Source of the DNA: Elusimicrobium simillimum
GTDB lineage: Bacteria; Elusimicrobiota; Elusimicrobia; Elusimicrobiales; Elusimicrobiaceae
Direction of reading: 5' to 3'
Assembly (NCBI RefSeq): GCF_049639735.1
Contig: NZ_JBEVVA010000003.1
Location: forward strand, 682,001-746,000
DNA length: 64,000 bases
In this document: positions 8,052-17,742 of the stretch, piece after piece
How positions within the stretch are numbered: position 1 is the stretch's first letter
Layout of the letters: every line of letters starts with the position of its first letter
The notes under the pieces: model-generated
Database searches by the model: none
Seen by the model: the letters and a program-made list of their open reading frames with translations, nothing else
Told to the model about the DNA's origin: nothing
Translations under genes and position numbers: made by a program

Positions 8052-9674
8052 GTGAAAAAGTTTTTAATAGTTGTAGCGGCGGTTGCTGTAATGGCGGGGT
8101 TATTTATGATAGGTTTATACTCAATAAGCCCGGACAGAGAAGCCGTTGACAGAAGCCTGCCCGCAGCTATGGAACCCACCCTAAAACTGGCCAAAAAAGG
8201 CGGCGCCGACGCGCAGTACAAAATGGGTAAAGCCTATTTAAACGGCGAAGACGGCCTAAAGCATGATTATGAAAAAGGTTTGTACTGGACAAAAAAGGCC
8301 CTCAAACAAAATAATGCCGGCGCGCAGTACGAGATGGCGCTTGCCTACCAAAACGCCAAAGGCGTAACAAGAGATTTTAAAAAATATTCCGACTATATGA
8401 CGCTTGCCGCTAACAACGGCAACCCCGCCGCCATGCTGCACCTGGCCAATTTTTATAAGGATATGAAAAAGACTTCCGCCGCGCAGGAATGGTTTTTAAA
8501 AGCGGCCGAGGCTGGCGAGCCCGAGGCCGTAAACTACCAGGTGCGCCTATACTGCGGCGCCCGGCCCGACAAAGACAATTGTTGGAAGTGGCTGCCAAAA
8601 TCAGCCGAGGCAGGCGTATTAAGCTCAATTAAAAAAATGGCGGGCTACTATCTTAGTGGCGAGATAGGCCGCCAGTCTCACCCGCAGGCCGAACACTACT
8701 ACACCATAGCGGCCGACAACGGCGACGTTGACTCTATGTTAATACTGGCCCGCTCCTACGCCGCCAAAAACGGTTTTACAAAAAATAATAAAGCTAAAGC
8801 ATTTAAATACGCCCTTGCCGCCGCCCAGGAGGGAAATGTGCAGGCTATGAGCATGCTGTCTAACTCCTACAAAAGGGGTGTTTTTACAGAAGTCAGCCCC
8901 GCCAAGGCCGCGCAGTGGGACGCAAAACTAAAACAAACAGTTTTCAGCGCCGACCCTAAAGAAAAACAAGCCATTGACCCTATGTACGATTACTCCTCTA
9001 CGGAGGAAGCGCCCAAGCCGCAGGCGGCGGTAAAAGCAGGCGTAACAATTTCACAGGTAAGAAATAACCTTGTAGGTTTTGTAGCCCGCTACCCTGACCC
9101 GGCCAACAGCCTGGACAATGCCAGGGCAACATTTAAAGGCACCTGCAAGCCGGAAAAATATAGCGAGTATGAATACGTAACCTACTTTCTGGCGGTTAAA
9201 AACACTGCCGGCACGCCTGTATGTAAAATAGCGGTAACACGCTCTTTTATAAACGACTATATTGAATGCAACAGCGCAAACGGCGTAAAAAATACCATAA
9301 GGGCAAACAAACTTATGGAGGGCTACGCCGGTAAATTTGAGGTGCTGGACCACCTTGAAAAAAACCTTAACGCGCACGGCGACGAAATTTCAGACTATAA
9401 AGAAAAAGACGCCAAAAAGCTGCCTTACTGCACTATCAAAAGGAGCGATGTTGATGTAGCGCTTGCCAGGCGCGGCAACGAGCAGTCTTCAGAAGGTTTA
9501 ACAATATATTTAGGCCAGTCGGCCGGGCTCAAAATAAAAATAGACCAGGCGGACTATACCATAAATATGCCGTCGGAGCTATACGCTTTTAAGCCTTTTG
9601 AAAACGACAGACTGGCAGTTTTAGGTTACGCCCTGGCCCGAGACAACAACAACATTTTCCGTTATCTTAGGTAG
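8052..9674 (+). CDS. Membrane-anchored Sel1-repeat protein
   Basis: A 540-residue protein with an N-terminal hydrophobic anchor (KKFLIVVAAVAVMAGLFMIGLYS), so probably periplasmic. About six Sel1-like TPR repeats follow between residues 45 and 285 (AQYKMGKAYLNGE, AQYEMALAYQNAKGVTRD, AMLHLANFYKD, SMLILARSYAAKNG). The roughly 200-residue C-terminal domain has paired cysteines and I do not recognise it; it ends NNIFRYLR. Sel1 repeats usually mediate protein contacts. The start is GTG, with AGGAG six bases before it. The next gene (9701) is a full-length paralogue. Confidence 0.85.
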   Translation: MKKFLIVVAAVAVMAGLFMIGLYSISPDREAVDRSLPAAMEPTLKLAKKGGADAQYKMGKAYLNGEDGLKHDYEKGLYWTKKALKQNNAGAQYEMALAYQNAKGVTRDFKKYSDYMTLAANNGNPAAMLHLANFYKDMKKTSAAQEWFLKAAEAGEPEAVNYQVRLYCGARPDKDNCWKWLPKSAEAGVLSSIKKMAGYYLSGEIGRQSHPQAEHYYTIAADNGDVDSMLILARSYAAKNGFTKNNKAKAFKYALAAAQEGNVQAMSMLSNSYKRGVFTEVSPAKAAQWDAKLKQTVFSADPKEKQAIDPMYDYSSTEEAPKPQAAVKAGVTISQVRNNLVGFVARYPDPANSLDNARATFKGTCKPEKYSEYEYVTYFLAVKNTAGTPVCKIAVTRSFINDYIECNSANGVKNTIRANKLMEGYAGKFEVLDHLEKNLNAHGDEISDYKEKDAKKLPYCTIKRSDVDVALARRGNEQSSEGLTIYLGQSAGLKIKIDQADYTINMPSELYAFKPFENDRLAVLGYALARDNNNIFRYLR

Positions 9675-9700
9675 GTAAATATTTCGCTAAAAGGAGCACT

Positions 9701-11380
9701 ATGAAAAAGTTTTTAATAGTTGTAACAACGGCGGCGCTGGCTGCGGCGGCGCTGTTGGCGGCGTGGTTTTATGTTAATAACTTTAGCGTGGAGGCGGATA
9801 AAAATTTACCCGCCGCTATGGCGCCGATATTACAACTGGCAAAAGCGGGAGATTCTGACGCGCAGTATAAAATGGGTAAAGCCTATTTTTATGGAGAGAC
9901 TGGCGTAACTAAAGATTATAAAAAAGGTTTTTACTGGATAGAAAAAGCTGTAGCGCAAAACCACTCCGACGCGCAGCATGAGCTAGCCATAGCATATAAA
10001 AACGCCAAGGGCGTTACAAAAAATTTGAAAAGATACGAAACCTATATGACTTTATCAGCAAATAATGGCAACGTTAAAGCCATGCTTGACCTTGCGCATT
10101 TTTATAAAGAACTTAAAAATATTGCAACGGCCAATGAGTGGTATGAAAAAGCGGCCGAGGAAGGCGAGTTGGAAGCTGTTAATTATCTTGTAAGTCTATT
10201 TTGTGGCGCAGATATAGACAAGGATAAGTGCTGGATATGGCTGCCCAAGTCAGCGCAAGCGGGAATATTGGATTCTATAGTGAAACTGGCAAAATTCTAT
10301 CTTACGGGTGAAATTGGCCGGCAGTCTAATAAAGGGGCTGAATATTGGTTTACTATAGCTGCTGACAAGGGAGATATTTACTCCATGCTAGTGCTGGTGC
10401 AGTCTTTCGCGTCAAAAAACGGTTTTACAAAACAAGATAAAAGTAAAGCTTTTAAATACGCTTTGGCTGCCGCGCAAACAGGTAATGAACAGGCTATGCT
10501 TATGCTGTCGCGGTCATACAGAAAAGGAATATTTACTGATGTTGATTTAAACAAAGCTGCTCAGTGGGAAGCTAAATTTAAGGGAACGAATTTTATTGCT
10601 GAACCTGTAAAAAGTACTACTTTGGAGGAGTCAGCACGTTTGCCGGAGAAAGAAAAACAAAAGCCCGCTTCTGCAGACAGTGCGGCGGGGATAAATGTTT
10701 CACTCTTAAGAAATAATTTAGTAAGAGTGAAAGTGGATTAGCCTAATTCACATAAAGCGCTTGAAACAGCTAAAAAGAATTACAACGGCGTTTGTTTTGA
10801 CCAAACTCAAAAATATTATGAATATGACTATATAGAAGCTTTTTTGTTGCGCTTTCAGGATAAAAACGGAAAAGATGTATGCAAAACACATTTTATACGT
10901 TCTATGGCCGATAGTTCTATGCATTGTGATAACAGCATTATATATGCCGATGTGGTTATGGAGGCTTATATAGGCTCATTTTCCTTTTTAGATTACATGG
11001 ATAAAAACCTTACAATAAAGAGAACTCCGACATCAGCTTATTCTTCCGTTGATAAAGAAGCAAAGGAATGGGGGGACGGAATTCCTTTTTGTAATATTTC
11101 TAAAAATAATATTGAAGTAAAAATGGTAAATGTTCCTAATAGAAAACCGTATAATGTTACATTAATGCATGCCGGGCAATCCGCTCAAATTACAATTAAA
11201 ATAGATGAGACAGGCTATACTTTTGCTGTACCATTATTGCCAGCTTCTGAACGATTGGATAAAAATCAAATAGAAAAGTATCGCGCTGCCAGGCGCTTTA
11301 CCTTACAGGAAAATAATAATTTGGCATTGGATTTCTTAATTATTATAAATAGTTCAAATCTTTTCCGTTATCTTAGGTAG
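9701..11380 (+). pseudogene. Second Sel1-repeat paralogue, interrupted by one amber codon at 10739
   Basis: Paralogue of the gene at 8052 with the same anchor (MKKFLIVV), the same order of Sel1 repeats and the same C-terminal domain, ending NLFRYLR. Codon 347 (10739-10741) is TAG. Translation past it stays in the same frame and aligns without gaps: VGFVARYPDPANSLDNA in copy 1 corresponds to VRVKVD-stop-PNSHKALETA, so a Tyr position became a stop. With readthrough the product is 559 residues; without it, 346 residues keep the anchor and all Sel1 repeats but lose the C-terminal domain. The second half is visibly more AT-rich than copy 1, fitting relaxed constraint. It may still yield a functional truncated protein. 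Confidence 0.8.
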
Positions 11381-11385
11381 GTGAT

Positions 11386-11436
11386 CGCAAACTTTTGCGG
11401 GGATATATGCTATAATTAGTTTACTGGTAAACTAAT
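11386..11436 (+). promoter_or_regulatory. Probable promoter with overlapping palindromic operator before the activase gene
   Basis: TATAAT at 11411-11416 is a perfect -10 box; no good -35 is seen at 17 bases. A palindrome with 10-base arms, ATTAGTTTAC and GTAAACTAAT around TG (11415-11436), begins inside the -10 box, as repressor sites do. A smaller palindrome, CGCAAA/TTTGCG, is at 11386-11399. The activase ATG is 85 bases further, behind another small hairpin (ACCGCAAAGCGGT at 11488-11500). Confidence 0.5.
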
Positions 11437-11520
11437 TGAGCGTGTGTTCCCGCTTTTATTATGATAAAATATATATAAGGATTTTTACCGCAAAGCGGTA
11501 TATAAATAGGTAATAGTATA

Positions 11521-14500
11521 ATGGAAAAACTTCTTAGGGCGGGCCTGGACATAGGTTCTACCACGGCAAAAATAGTTGTTATTGACGCTGGTAACAACAT
11601 TTTACATTCAGATTATAAACGCCACCACCTTGAACTGGGCAAAACTATTTTAGCGCTGGTTAGCAAGGCCATGGCCAAATTTCCTGACGCTAAAGTAAAC
11701 ATTGCCATCACAGGCTCCGGCGCTATTAAAATGAGCCAAGAAGCCGGCTTTGACTTTGTGCAAGAAGTTGTGGCATGTACGCTTGCCATTAAAACCCGCA
11801 TACCCCAAACGGAAGTTGCCATAGAAATAGGCGGCGAAGACGCCAAAATAACCTTTTTCGACTCATCTGTAGAGCAGCGCATGAACGAGACCTGCGCCGG
11901 CGGTACAGGCGCGTTTATTGACCAAATGGCCGCCGTGCTGCGCGTAGACGCGCCGGGCCTTAACGAGCTTGCCAAAAATTACCAAACCATTTACCCCATT
12001 GCGGCCCGCTGCGGCGTATTTGCCAAGACGGACGTTATGCCGCTGCTTAACGACGGCGCCCCGCGTGAGGACATAGCCGCCAGCATTTTACAAAGCGTTG
12101 TTAACCAGACCATAGGCGGCCTGGCCTGCGGCAGAACAATTAAGGGTAACGTGGCCTTTTTAGGCGGGCCTTTATACTTTTTCTCTGAACTTAGAAAGCG
12201 TTTTATAGAAACCTTAAAATTACCTGAGGAAAACATTGTCTTCCCGGAAAACCCGCACTTTTTTGTCGCGCTCGGCGCGGCGCTCAGCGCAAAAGATAAA
12301 CAATTTACTTTCCAGGAAATTTACGACCGTATTACAACCTACACCACCACGCACAGCGCGGAAGAGTCGTCCTTCCTGCCGCCATTATTTAAAAATGAAG
12401 AAGACATTGCGGCATTCAAAGAAGAGCACTCAAAGTACTCCCCTAAATATTTACCCATAGAGGAAGCGCAGGGCGATGTATATTTTGGTATGGACGCAGG
12501 CTCCACCACTACCAAAGCCGTGCTTATAGACGCTAACGACAATATTTTATACACGCACTACGGCTCTAACGGCGGTAACCCGCTGGAATCAGCCGTAAGC
12601 GTTTTAAAAGACGTTTACTCAAGGCTGCCCGCCAAAGCTGTTATAAAAGACGCCTGTGTTACAGGCTACGGCGAGGCATTGTTAAAATCCGCCTTAGGTT
12701 TTGACTATGGCGAGGTAGAGACAATAGCGCACTATAAAGCGGCTAAATTTTTTGTGCCAAAAGTCTCTTTTATTTTAGACATCGGCGGGCAGGACATGAA
12801 GTGTATTTACGTTAAAGACGGCGTAATAGACAAAATTGTGCTTAACGAGGCATGTTCGAGCGGCTGCGGCTCTTTTATAGAAAACTTTGCCTTATCGCTT
12901 GGCAGCACGGTGCAGGATTTTGCCGAGGCGGCCTTACATTCCAAAAAGCCCGTTGACCTGGGGTCAAGATGTACAGTGTTTATGAACTCTAAGGTTAAAC
13001 AGGCGCTTAAAGAGGGCAGCAGCGCGGCCGATATTTCCGCCGGCCTGTCATACTCCGTTATAAGAAACGCTTTATATAAAGTTATAAAAGTAAAATCGCC
13101 CGAAGACCTTGGCGACAATGTTGTAGTGCAGGGCGGCACGTTTTTTAATAACGCCGTTTTGCGTGCCACACAGCTGCTTGTAAGCGGCAGTGTTGTGCGC
13201 CCCACAATTTCGGGCATAATGGGCGCGTTTGGCGCGGCCTTAATTGCCAAAGAAGAAGCTTCTAAAGATAAAACCAGCCTTATATCAAAAGAAGGTTTAG
13301 AAAAGTTTACCTACACTACCAAAAACGCCCGCTGTAAAGGCTGTTCTAATAACTGCCTGCTTACTATTAATAAGTTTGACAGCGGCAAAACTTTTATTTC
13401 CGGCAACCGTTGTGAAAAGGGCCTGGGTATGGACGCCGGGCAAAAAACCACGGCCAAAAATATGTACGCCTATAAATATAACAGGCTGTTTAACCACTAC
13501 AAACCGCTGGACGCTGACAAAGCGCCCAGGGGGGAAATAGGCATACCGCGCGTACTTAATATTTACGAGAACTACCCGTTCTGGTTTACGTTGTTTACGG
13601 AACTTGGTTTTAGGGTGGTACTGTCGGATGAATCGACCATAAAAATATTTAACTCAGGTCTGGACACTATACCGTCACAGACGGTGTGTTACCCCGCCAA
13701 AATGGTGCACGGGCATATTATCAACCTGACCAAAAAGGGCGTTAAAACAATATTCTACCCGTGTTTACCCTTTGAGCAAAAAGAATTTGCCGACGCGGAC
13801 AACCATTATAACTGCCCTGTGGTAGGCTCGTACCCCGAGGTAGTGCGCCTTAATATGGACGTGCTGGAACGTGAGAATATTAAATTTTTACAGCCGTTTT
13901 TACCTATAGATAATTTAGGCCGCCTTGAAAAAAGATTAATTAAAGAACTGGCGGACTTTAACGTAGGCAAAAAGGAAGTTAACCGCGCCCTAAAACACGC
14001 GCGCGGGGCGCAAAATTTATTTAAAAAAGACATACGCAAACGCGGTGCCGAGATTGTTAACGAAATTAAAAATAACTCTGGGGCGGGCATAATTTTAGCC
14101 GGCCGCCCCTATCACTTAGACCCCGCAATTAACCATGGCATACCTGAGTTTATAGCCGCCAGCGGCGTCGCCGTACTGACGGAAGACAGCGTGGCCCACA
14201 TGGGCGGGCTGCTGCCGCGTGTGCTTAATGTTATAGACCAGTGGACGTATCACAGCAGGTTGTACCGCGCGGCGCATTTAGCTAACAGTATTAAAGGGCT
14301 TGAGTTGGTACAGTTAAACTCGTTTGGCTGCGGGCTGGACGCTATTACCACAGAGCAAGTGGAAGAAATTTTAAGCAGCGCGGGCAAAGTGTATTCCGTA
14401 CTTAAAATTGACGAGGGCTCTAACCTTGGCACTATTAAAATAAGAATACGCTCTCTGCTTGCCGCCGTAAAAGAGCGCGAGGGTGTACACTTTGACAGTT

Positions 14501-15750
14501 CCGCCGTGGTGGCGCATAAGCACCCTGTTTTTACTACCGAGATGCGTAAAGATTACACCATACTCTGCCCGCAAATGTCGCCCATACACTTTACTCTGTT
14601 GTCTAAAGTTATGAAGCGCTTTGGCTATAACCTGGAAGTGCTGCCCACCGTATCGCAGGAAGATATAGAAGAGGGCCTTAAGTATGTTAATAACGACGCC
14701 TGTTACCCCGCCATAGTGGTGGTGGGCCAGCTTATTAACGCGCTTAAGTCCGGCAAGTATGACACAAGCAAAACAGCTTTAATTATTTCACAAACAGGCG
14801 GCGGCTGCCGCGCTACAAACTACGTCAGTTTCCTGCGCGCCGCCGCGGCAAAGGCGGGCTTTAAAAATGTGCCCGTTATACCGTTTGCGTTCGGCGGTGA
14901 AAAGCACCCGGGCTTTGAAATTACGTTTGGTATGTTTAGAGACATTGTCTGCGCGTTTTTATTTGGCGACCTTGTTATGAGAATGTCGCACCGCCTGCAC
15001 CCGTACGAAATTAATAAAGGCGACGTGGATAAACTGGTGGACGCTACACTTTCTGACTTCGCGCTTAGGTTGGACAGCAAACTGCCCGGCCCTGTAATAC
15101 TTTATAAAGAGGCTAAAAAAGCTGTAAAGAGGTTTGATTCATTTCCTATAAAAGATACCAAACGCAGACCGCGCGTTGGTATAGTGGGTGAGATTCTGGT
15201 AAAGTTCCACCCTGACGCTAACAACCGTTTAGTAGACGTTATTGAGAGCGAGGGCGGCGAGGCCGTTGTGCCCGACCTTATGGACTTTTTGCTTTATTGT
15301 CTGCTTGATGACACGTACAGGCATAAATATTTGTCAGGCAAGCTTATTAATAGAATAGTGTCTAACGCTATAGCGGCGTATATAGAATTTTTACGTAAGC
15401 CGCTTAGAAAGCTGCTTAAAAAGAGCAAGCGTTTCCACTCCTATGAACCCGTAAAAAAACTGGCTAAAAAAGTGGCGGACATTGTGTCCGTCTGCAACCA
15501 AACCGGCGAGGGTTGGCTGTTAACGGCCGAGATGCTTGAACTTATGGAAGAAGGCGCCAATAATATAGTTTGCGTGCAGCCCTTTGGCTGTTTGCCCAAC
15601 CATATTACAGGCAAAGGCGTAACCAAAGAACTTAAAAAAAGATACAAAGACCTCAACATGGTTGCCATAGATTATGACCCCGGCGCCAGCGAGGTTAACC
15701 AGCTTAACCGCATAAAACTAATGATGTCCGTAGCACACTCTAAGAAATAA
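11521..15750 (+). CDS. Giant BadF/HgdC-type activase with DUF2229 and HgdB-like parts
   Basis: A 1409-residue cytoplasmic protein of the 2-hydroxyacyl-CoA dehydratase/benzoyl-CoA reductase activase family. Two ASKHA ATPase modules lie in tandem: module 1 (GLDIGSTTAKIVVID at residue 8, EIGGEDAKI, NETCAGGTG with Cys125, RCGVF with Cys164) and module 2 (FGMDAGSTTTKAVLID near 321, DIGGQDMKC, NEACSSGCG with Cys445, RCTVF with Cys484). In HgdC the two equivalent cysteines ligate a [4Fe-4S] cluster bridging a dimer, so the duplication may make a covalent pseudo-dimer. A Cys-rich DUF2229 region (CKGCSNNC near 615) and an HgdB-like C-terminal half (NNDACYPAIVVVGQL) follow. No separate dehydratase subunits are nearby. 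The substrate is unknown; a role in low-potential electron transfer is inferred from the family. Confidence 0.9.
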   Translation: MEKLLRAGLDIGSTTAKIVVIDAGNNILHSDYKRHHLELGKTILALVSKAMAKFPDAKVNIAITGSGAIKMSQEAGFDFVQEVVACTLAIKTRIPQTEVAIEIGGEDAKITFFDSSVEQRMNETCAGGTGAFIDQMAAVLRVDAPGLNELAKNYQTIYPIAARCGVFAKTDVMPLLNDGAPREDIAASILQSVVNQTIGGLACGRTIKGNVAFLGGPLYFFSELRKRFIETLKLPEENIVFPENPHFFVALGAALSAKDKQFTFQEIYDRITTYTTTHSAEESSFLPPLFKNEEDIAAFKEEHSKYSPKYLPIEEAQGDVYFGMDAGSTTTKAVLIDANDNILYTHYGSNGGNPLESAVSVLKDVYSRLPAKAVIKDACVTGYGEALLKSALGFDYGEVETIAHYKAAKFFVPKVSFILDIGGQDMKCIYVKDGVIDKIVLNEACSSGCGSFIENFALSLGSTVQDFAEAALHSKKPVDLGSRCTVFMNSKVKQALKEGSSAADISAGLSYSVIRNALYKVIKVKSPEDLGDNVVVQGGTFFNNAVLRATQLLVSGSVVRPTISGIMGAFGAALIAKEEASKDKTSLISKEGLEKFTYTTKNARCKGCSNNCLLTINKFDSGKTFISGNRCEKGLGMDAGQKTTAKNMYAYKYNRLFNHYKPLDADKAPRGEIGIPRVLNIYENYPFWFTLFTELGFRVVLSDESTIKIFNSGLDTIPSQTVCYPAKMVHGHIINLTKKGVKTIFYPCLPFEQKEFADADNHYNCPVVGSYPEVVRLNMDVLERENIKFLQPFLPIDNLGRLEKRLIKELADFNVGKKEVNRALKHARGAQNLFKKDIRKRGAEIVNEIKNNSGAGIILAGRPYHLDPAINHGIPEFIAASGVAVLTEDSVAHMGGLLPRVLNVIDQWTYHSRLYRAAHLANSIKGLELVQLNSFGCGLDAITTEQVEEILSSAGKVYSVLKIDEGSNLGTIKIRIRSLLAAVKEREGVHFDSSAVVAHKHPVFTTEMRKDYTILCPQMSPIHFTLLSKVMKRFGYNLEVLPTVSQEDIEEGLKYVNNDACYPAIVVVGQLINALKSGKYDTSKTALIISQTGGGCRATNYVSFLRAAAAKAGFKNVPVIPFAFGGEKHPGFEITFGMFRDIVCAFLFGDLVMRMSHRLHPYEINKGDVDKLVDATLSDFALRLDSKLPGPVILYKEAKKAVKRFDSFPIKDTKRRPRVGIVGEILVKFHPDANNRLVDVIESEGGEAVVPDLMDFLLYCLLDDTYRHKYLSGKLINRIVSNAIAAYIEFLRKPLRKLLKKSKRFHSYEPVKKLAKKVADIVSVCNQTGEGWLLTAEMLELMEEGANNIVCVQPFGCLPNHITGKGVTKELKKRYKDLNMVAIDYDPGASEVNQLNRIKLMMSVAHSKK

Positions 15751-15769
15751 AACCGCTGCGCGGTTTTAT
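15751..15769 (+). terminator. Terminator of the activase gene
   Basis: AAAACCG ctg CGCGGTTTT hairpin directly after the stop codon. Copy 2 of the 127-bp element starts at once behind it. Confidence 0.7.
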
Positions 15770-15896
15770 CCCCAAATCTTTGGCGAATTTTTGACTTTTC
15801 CCCGTTTGGACATACACTTCACTCGCATGGCTCGCTGCGGGCAAGTGTGCCCGAAACGGGGAAAACTCAAAAATTCACTCAAATCTTCGGGGCCCC
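15770..15896 (+). repeat. 127-bp covarying-stem element, copy 2
   Basis: Same ends (CCCCAAATCTTTGGCG..., ...CTCAAATCTTCGGGGCCCC) and core as copy 1. The stem left arm reads GAATTTTTGACTTTTCCCCG plus TTT, and the right arm is its complement with one mismatch (GAC versus GAG). The core has the variants GGACATACAC and CATGGCTCG. It directly follows the activase terminator. A short ATAACGGCA motif follows at 15913. Confidence 0.9.
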
Positions 15897-15927
15897 TGAT
15901 AAATAGTCTTATATAACGGCACTTTAT

Positions 15928-15969
15928 AAATAAACCACCCCGCTCAACTGAGCGGGGTGGTTTATTTTT
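15928..15969. terminator. Terminator facing the 252-aa membrane protein gene
   Basis: AATAAACCACCCCGCT pairs with AGCGGGGTGGTTTATT around CAACTG, with A/T runs on both sides. It lies six bases from the stop of the minus-strand gene at 15975 and can stop transcription from both sides. Confidence 0.85.
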
Positions 15970-15974
15970 AAATT

Positions 15975-16733
15975 TTAAGCTTGCGGCGGGGTGTATAGTT
16001 TTAAAAACAGCACGCAGTACAGCGTTGAAAAATAAAACGTAACCGGGAATAACAGCAAGGTAATCAAAAATGTAACCGCCGGTATATTAAAGACAAGCGA
16101 TATTGTGCTTATTGACCCAACCACGGCAGACAGTAAAAACAAAGCTATTATTTTAAGCACGTGCCCTGAAGATAAAGCCCAAGACTTTTTAAAAGGTTCA
16201 AACCAGGCTAGCCCGTCCAGATACACGTAGTTAAACGCAAAGAAAATTCTTGTAATAAAATACATCATAACTATAAGCGCGGGTGCGGCGGCTATAAATA
16301 CTTTTATCATCACTTCAGACTGCGCGGCCCCTTGCTGCGGTATACCTATAAAAAATAATATTATAAAAATGCTTATTACCATAAGCACGCTGTATATTAT
16401 TATGCCTACCAACATAATTACAAATGTTGTAATAAGCGGCACAATATTTTTAATAAATTTTTGCCATGCTTCTTTAACTGTTATTGCCTGCCCGTTTAAT
16501 GCGGCCTGCGCGAAATAAAGCACAAAAGCAAATACAACTATGGAAGATAAAGAGCCAAGCATAGAGAACGCCGTAGACTCCGGCCTGCCGTAGAAAAAAG
16601 ATATTGATAATGCCGTAGGCACTGTTACCAATAAAAACAGCAGGGCCCAAATTTTAGGGAAAATTACTTTAAATACATTTGCTGTGTCTGTAAATAGCTC
16701 TACAAAGTTTATTGTTTTTTTAGTTTCAGGCAT
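15975..16733 (-). CDS. Six-helix membrane protein, unknown function
   Basis: A 252-residue inner-membrane protein with about six hydrophobic segments. Its architecture is that of glycerophosphodiester-phosphodiesterase-type membrane domains/YciC-like proteins: an internal ITVKEAWQKFIKNIVPLI segment and a later LDGLAWFEPFKKSWALSSGH segment resemble the amphipathic repeats of that group. I do not recognise a specific function. It is monocistronic, transcribed on the minus strand towards the terminator at 15928, and divergent from nifU. The ATG at 16733 has a ribosome site (GGAGGG) about 5 bases upstream. Confidence 0.75.
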   Translation of the reverse strand: MPETKKTINFVELFTDTANVFKVIFPKIWALLFLLVTVPTALSISFFYGRPESTAFSMLGSLSSIVVFAFVLYFAQAALNGQAITVKEAWQKFIKNIVPLITTFVIMLVGIIIYSVLMVISIFIILFFIGIPQQGAAQSEVMIKVFIAAAPALIVMMYFITRIFFAFNYVYLDGLAWFEPFKKSWALSSGHVLKIIALFLLSAVVGSISTISLVFNIPAVTFLITLLLFPVTFYFSTLYCVLFLKLYTPPQA

Positions 16734-16804
16734 GTGCCCTCCTATTAAAATGTCAAATAATTATAGCAATTGTATACGGGAATATGCCAATAGTTCGATA
16801 ACTG

Positions 16805-16860
16805 TTGAAATAGTTTTGCCAACATGCTATAATTTATAAAGTGAGTTGATGCATCAACTC
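16805..16860 (+). promoter_or_regulatory. nifU promoter with an 18-bp perfect palindrome
   Basis: TTGAAA (16805-16810), 17-base spacer, TATAAT (16828-16833): a strong sigma70-type promoter. Just behind the expected start point is GAGTTGATGCATCAACTC (16843-16860), identical to its own reverse complement. As DNA it is a classic dimeric repressor site for an Fe-S or cysteine-responsive regulator; as RNA it could only form a loopless or very short hairpin. The binding protein is not known. Confidence 0.7.
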
Positions 16861-16886
16861 GCCCAGCCAATTAGAGGGGGCTAAGT

Positions 16887-17741
16887 ATGTGGGATTACAC
16901 AGATAAAGTAAAAGAATATTTTAAAAACCCTAAAAACGTAGGCGCGGTGGATAACGCCGACGGCACCGGCCAGGTAGGCAGTATGGTTTGCGGTGACGCT
17001 TTAAAACTTACGTTAAAGGTAGATAAAGACACGGAAACAATTTTAGACGCAAAATTTCAAACATTCGGCTGCGCCAGCGCCATTGCGTCGTCTTCAATTT
17101 TAACGGAAATGGTAAAAGGCAAAACGCTTGAAGAAGCGGCCAAAATTACCAACGCAGACATTGCCAACGAGCTTGGCTCTCTGCCGGAAGAAAAAATGCA
17201 CTGCTCCGTCATGGGTATGGAAGCGCTGGAAGCTGCGATTAAATCTTACCGCCAAGGCGGCGAGCCTGTTGTATTTGAAGAGGACGAAACGCAGCACGTC
17301 ATATGCAAGTGTTTTAACGTGACGGAAGAAACCATTATCAAGGCTGTGCGCAACAACAATTTAAAAACGGTGGAAGACGTAACCCACTTTACCAAAGCCG
17401 GCGGCGCCTGCGGCAAGTGCAAGGGTGATATACAGCGTGTAATAGATAAAGTGTATTCCTGCGAGGTCCCCGCTCCCGCCAAAACCGAAGCTAAATTTGA
17501 AGATATGACAATTGTCGCCAAAATAAAAACAGTTGAGGCAGTGTTGGAAGCTGACGTCCGCCCCAAGCTTAACATGGACGGCGGCTCGGTAGAATTAGTA
17601 GACATTGCCGGCGACGTAATTAAAGTGCGTTTACTTGGCGCGTGCCAGGGCTGTATGGGCGCGCAAAACACGCTTAAAATTCTTATAGAAAAAACGCTTC
17701 AGGATAAAATTTCACCTAACATAAAGGTGGAAGGGGTTTAG
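16887..17741 (+). CDS. nifU: Fe-S cluster scaffold NifU
   Basis: Full-length three-domain NifU (284 residues), the cytoplasmic scaffold on which NifS-supplied sulphur and iron are built into clusters. The N-terminal IscU-like domain has cysteines in MVCGD (Cys35), TFGCAS and MHCSVMG. The middle BFD-type [2Fe-2S] domain has CKCFNVTEE and GGACGKCKGD. The C-terminal Nfu domain has LNMDGGSVELV and the CQGCMG pair. It stops one base before nifS and forms an operon with nifS and cysE. No nitrogenase genes are near; in non-diazotrophic anaerobes this system serves general Fe-S assembly, here plausibly for the hydrogenase and activase. AGAGGGGG precedes the ATG. Confidence 0.95.
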   Translation: MWDYTDKVKEYFKNPKNVGAVDNADGTGQVGSMVCGDALKLTLKVDKDTETILDAKFQTFGCASAIASSSILTEMVKGKTLEEAAKITNADIANELGSLPEEKMHCSVMGMEALEAAIKSYRQGGEPVVFEEDETQHVICKCFNVTEETIIKAVRNNNLKTVEDVTHFTKAGGACGKCKGDIQRVIDKVYSCEVPAPAKTEAKFEDMTIVAKIKTVEAVLEADVRPKLNMDGGSVELVDIAGDVIKVRLLGACQGCMGAQNTLKILIEKTLQDKISPNIKVEGV

Positions 17742-17742
17742 T

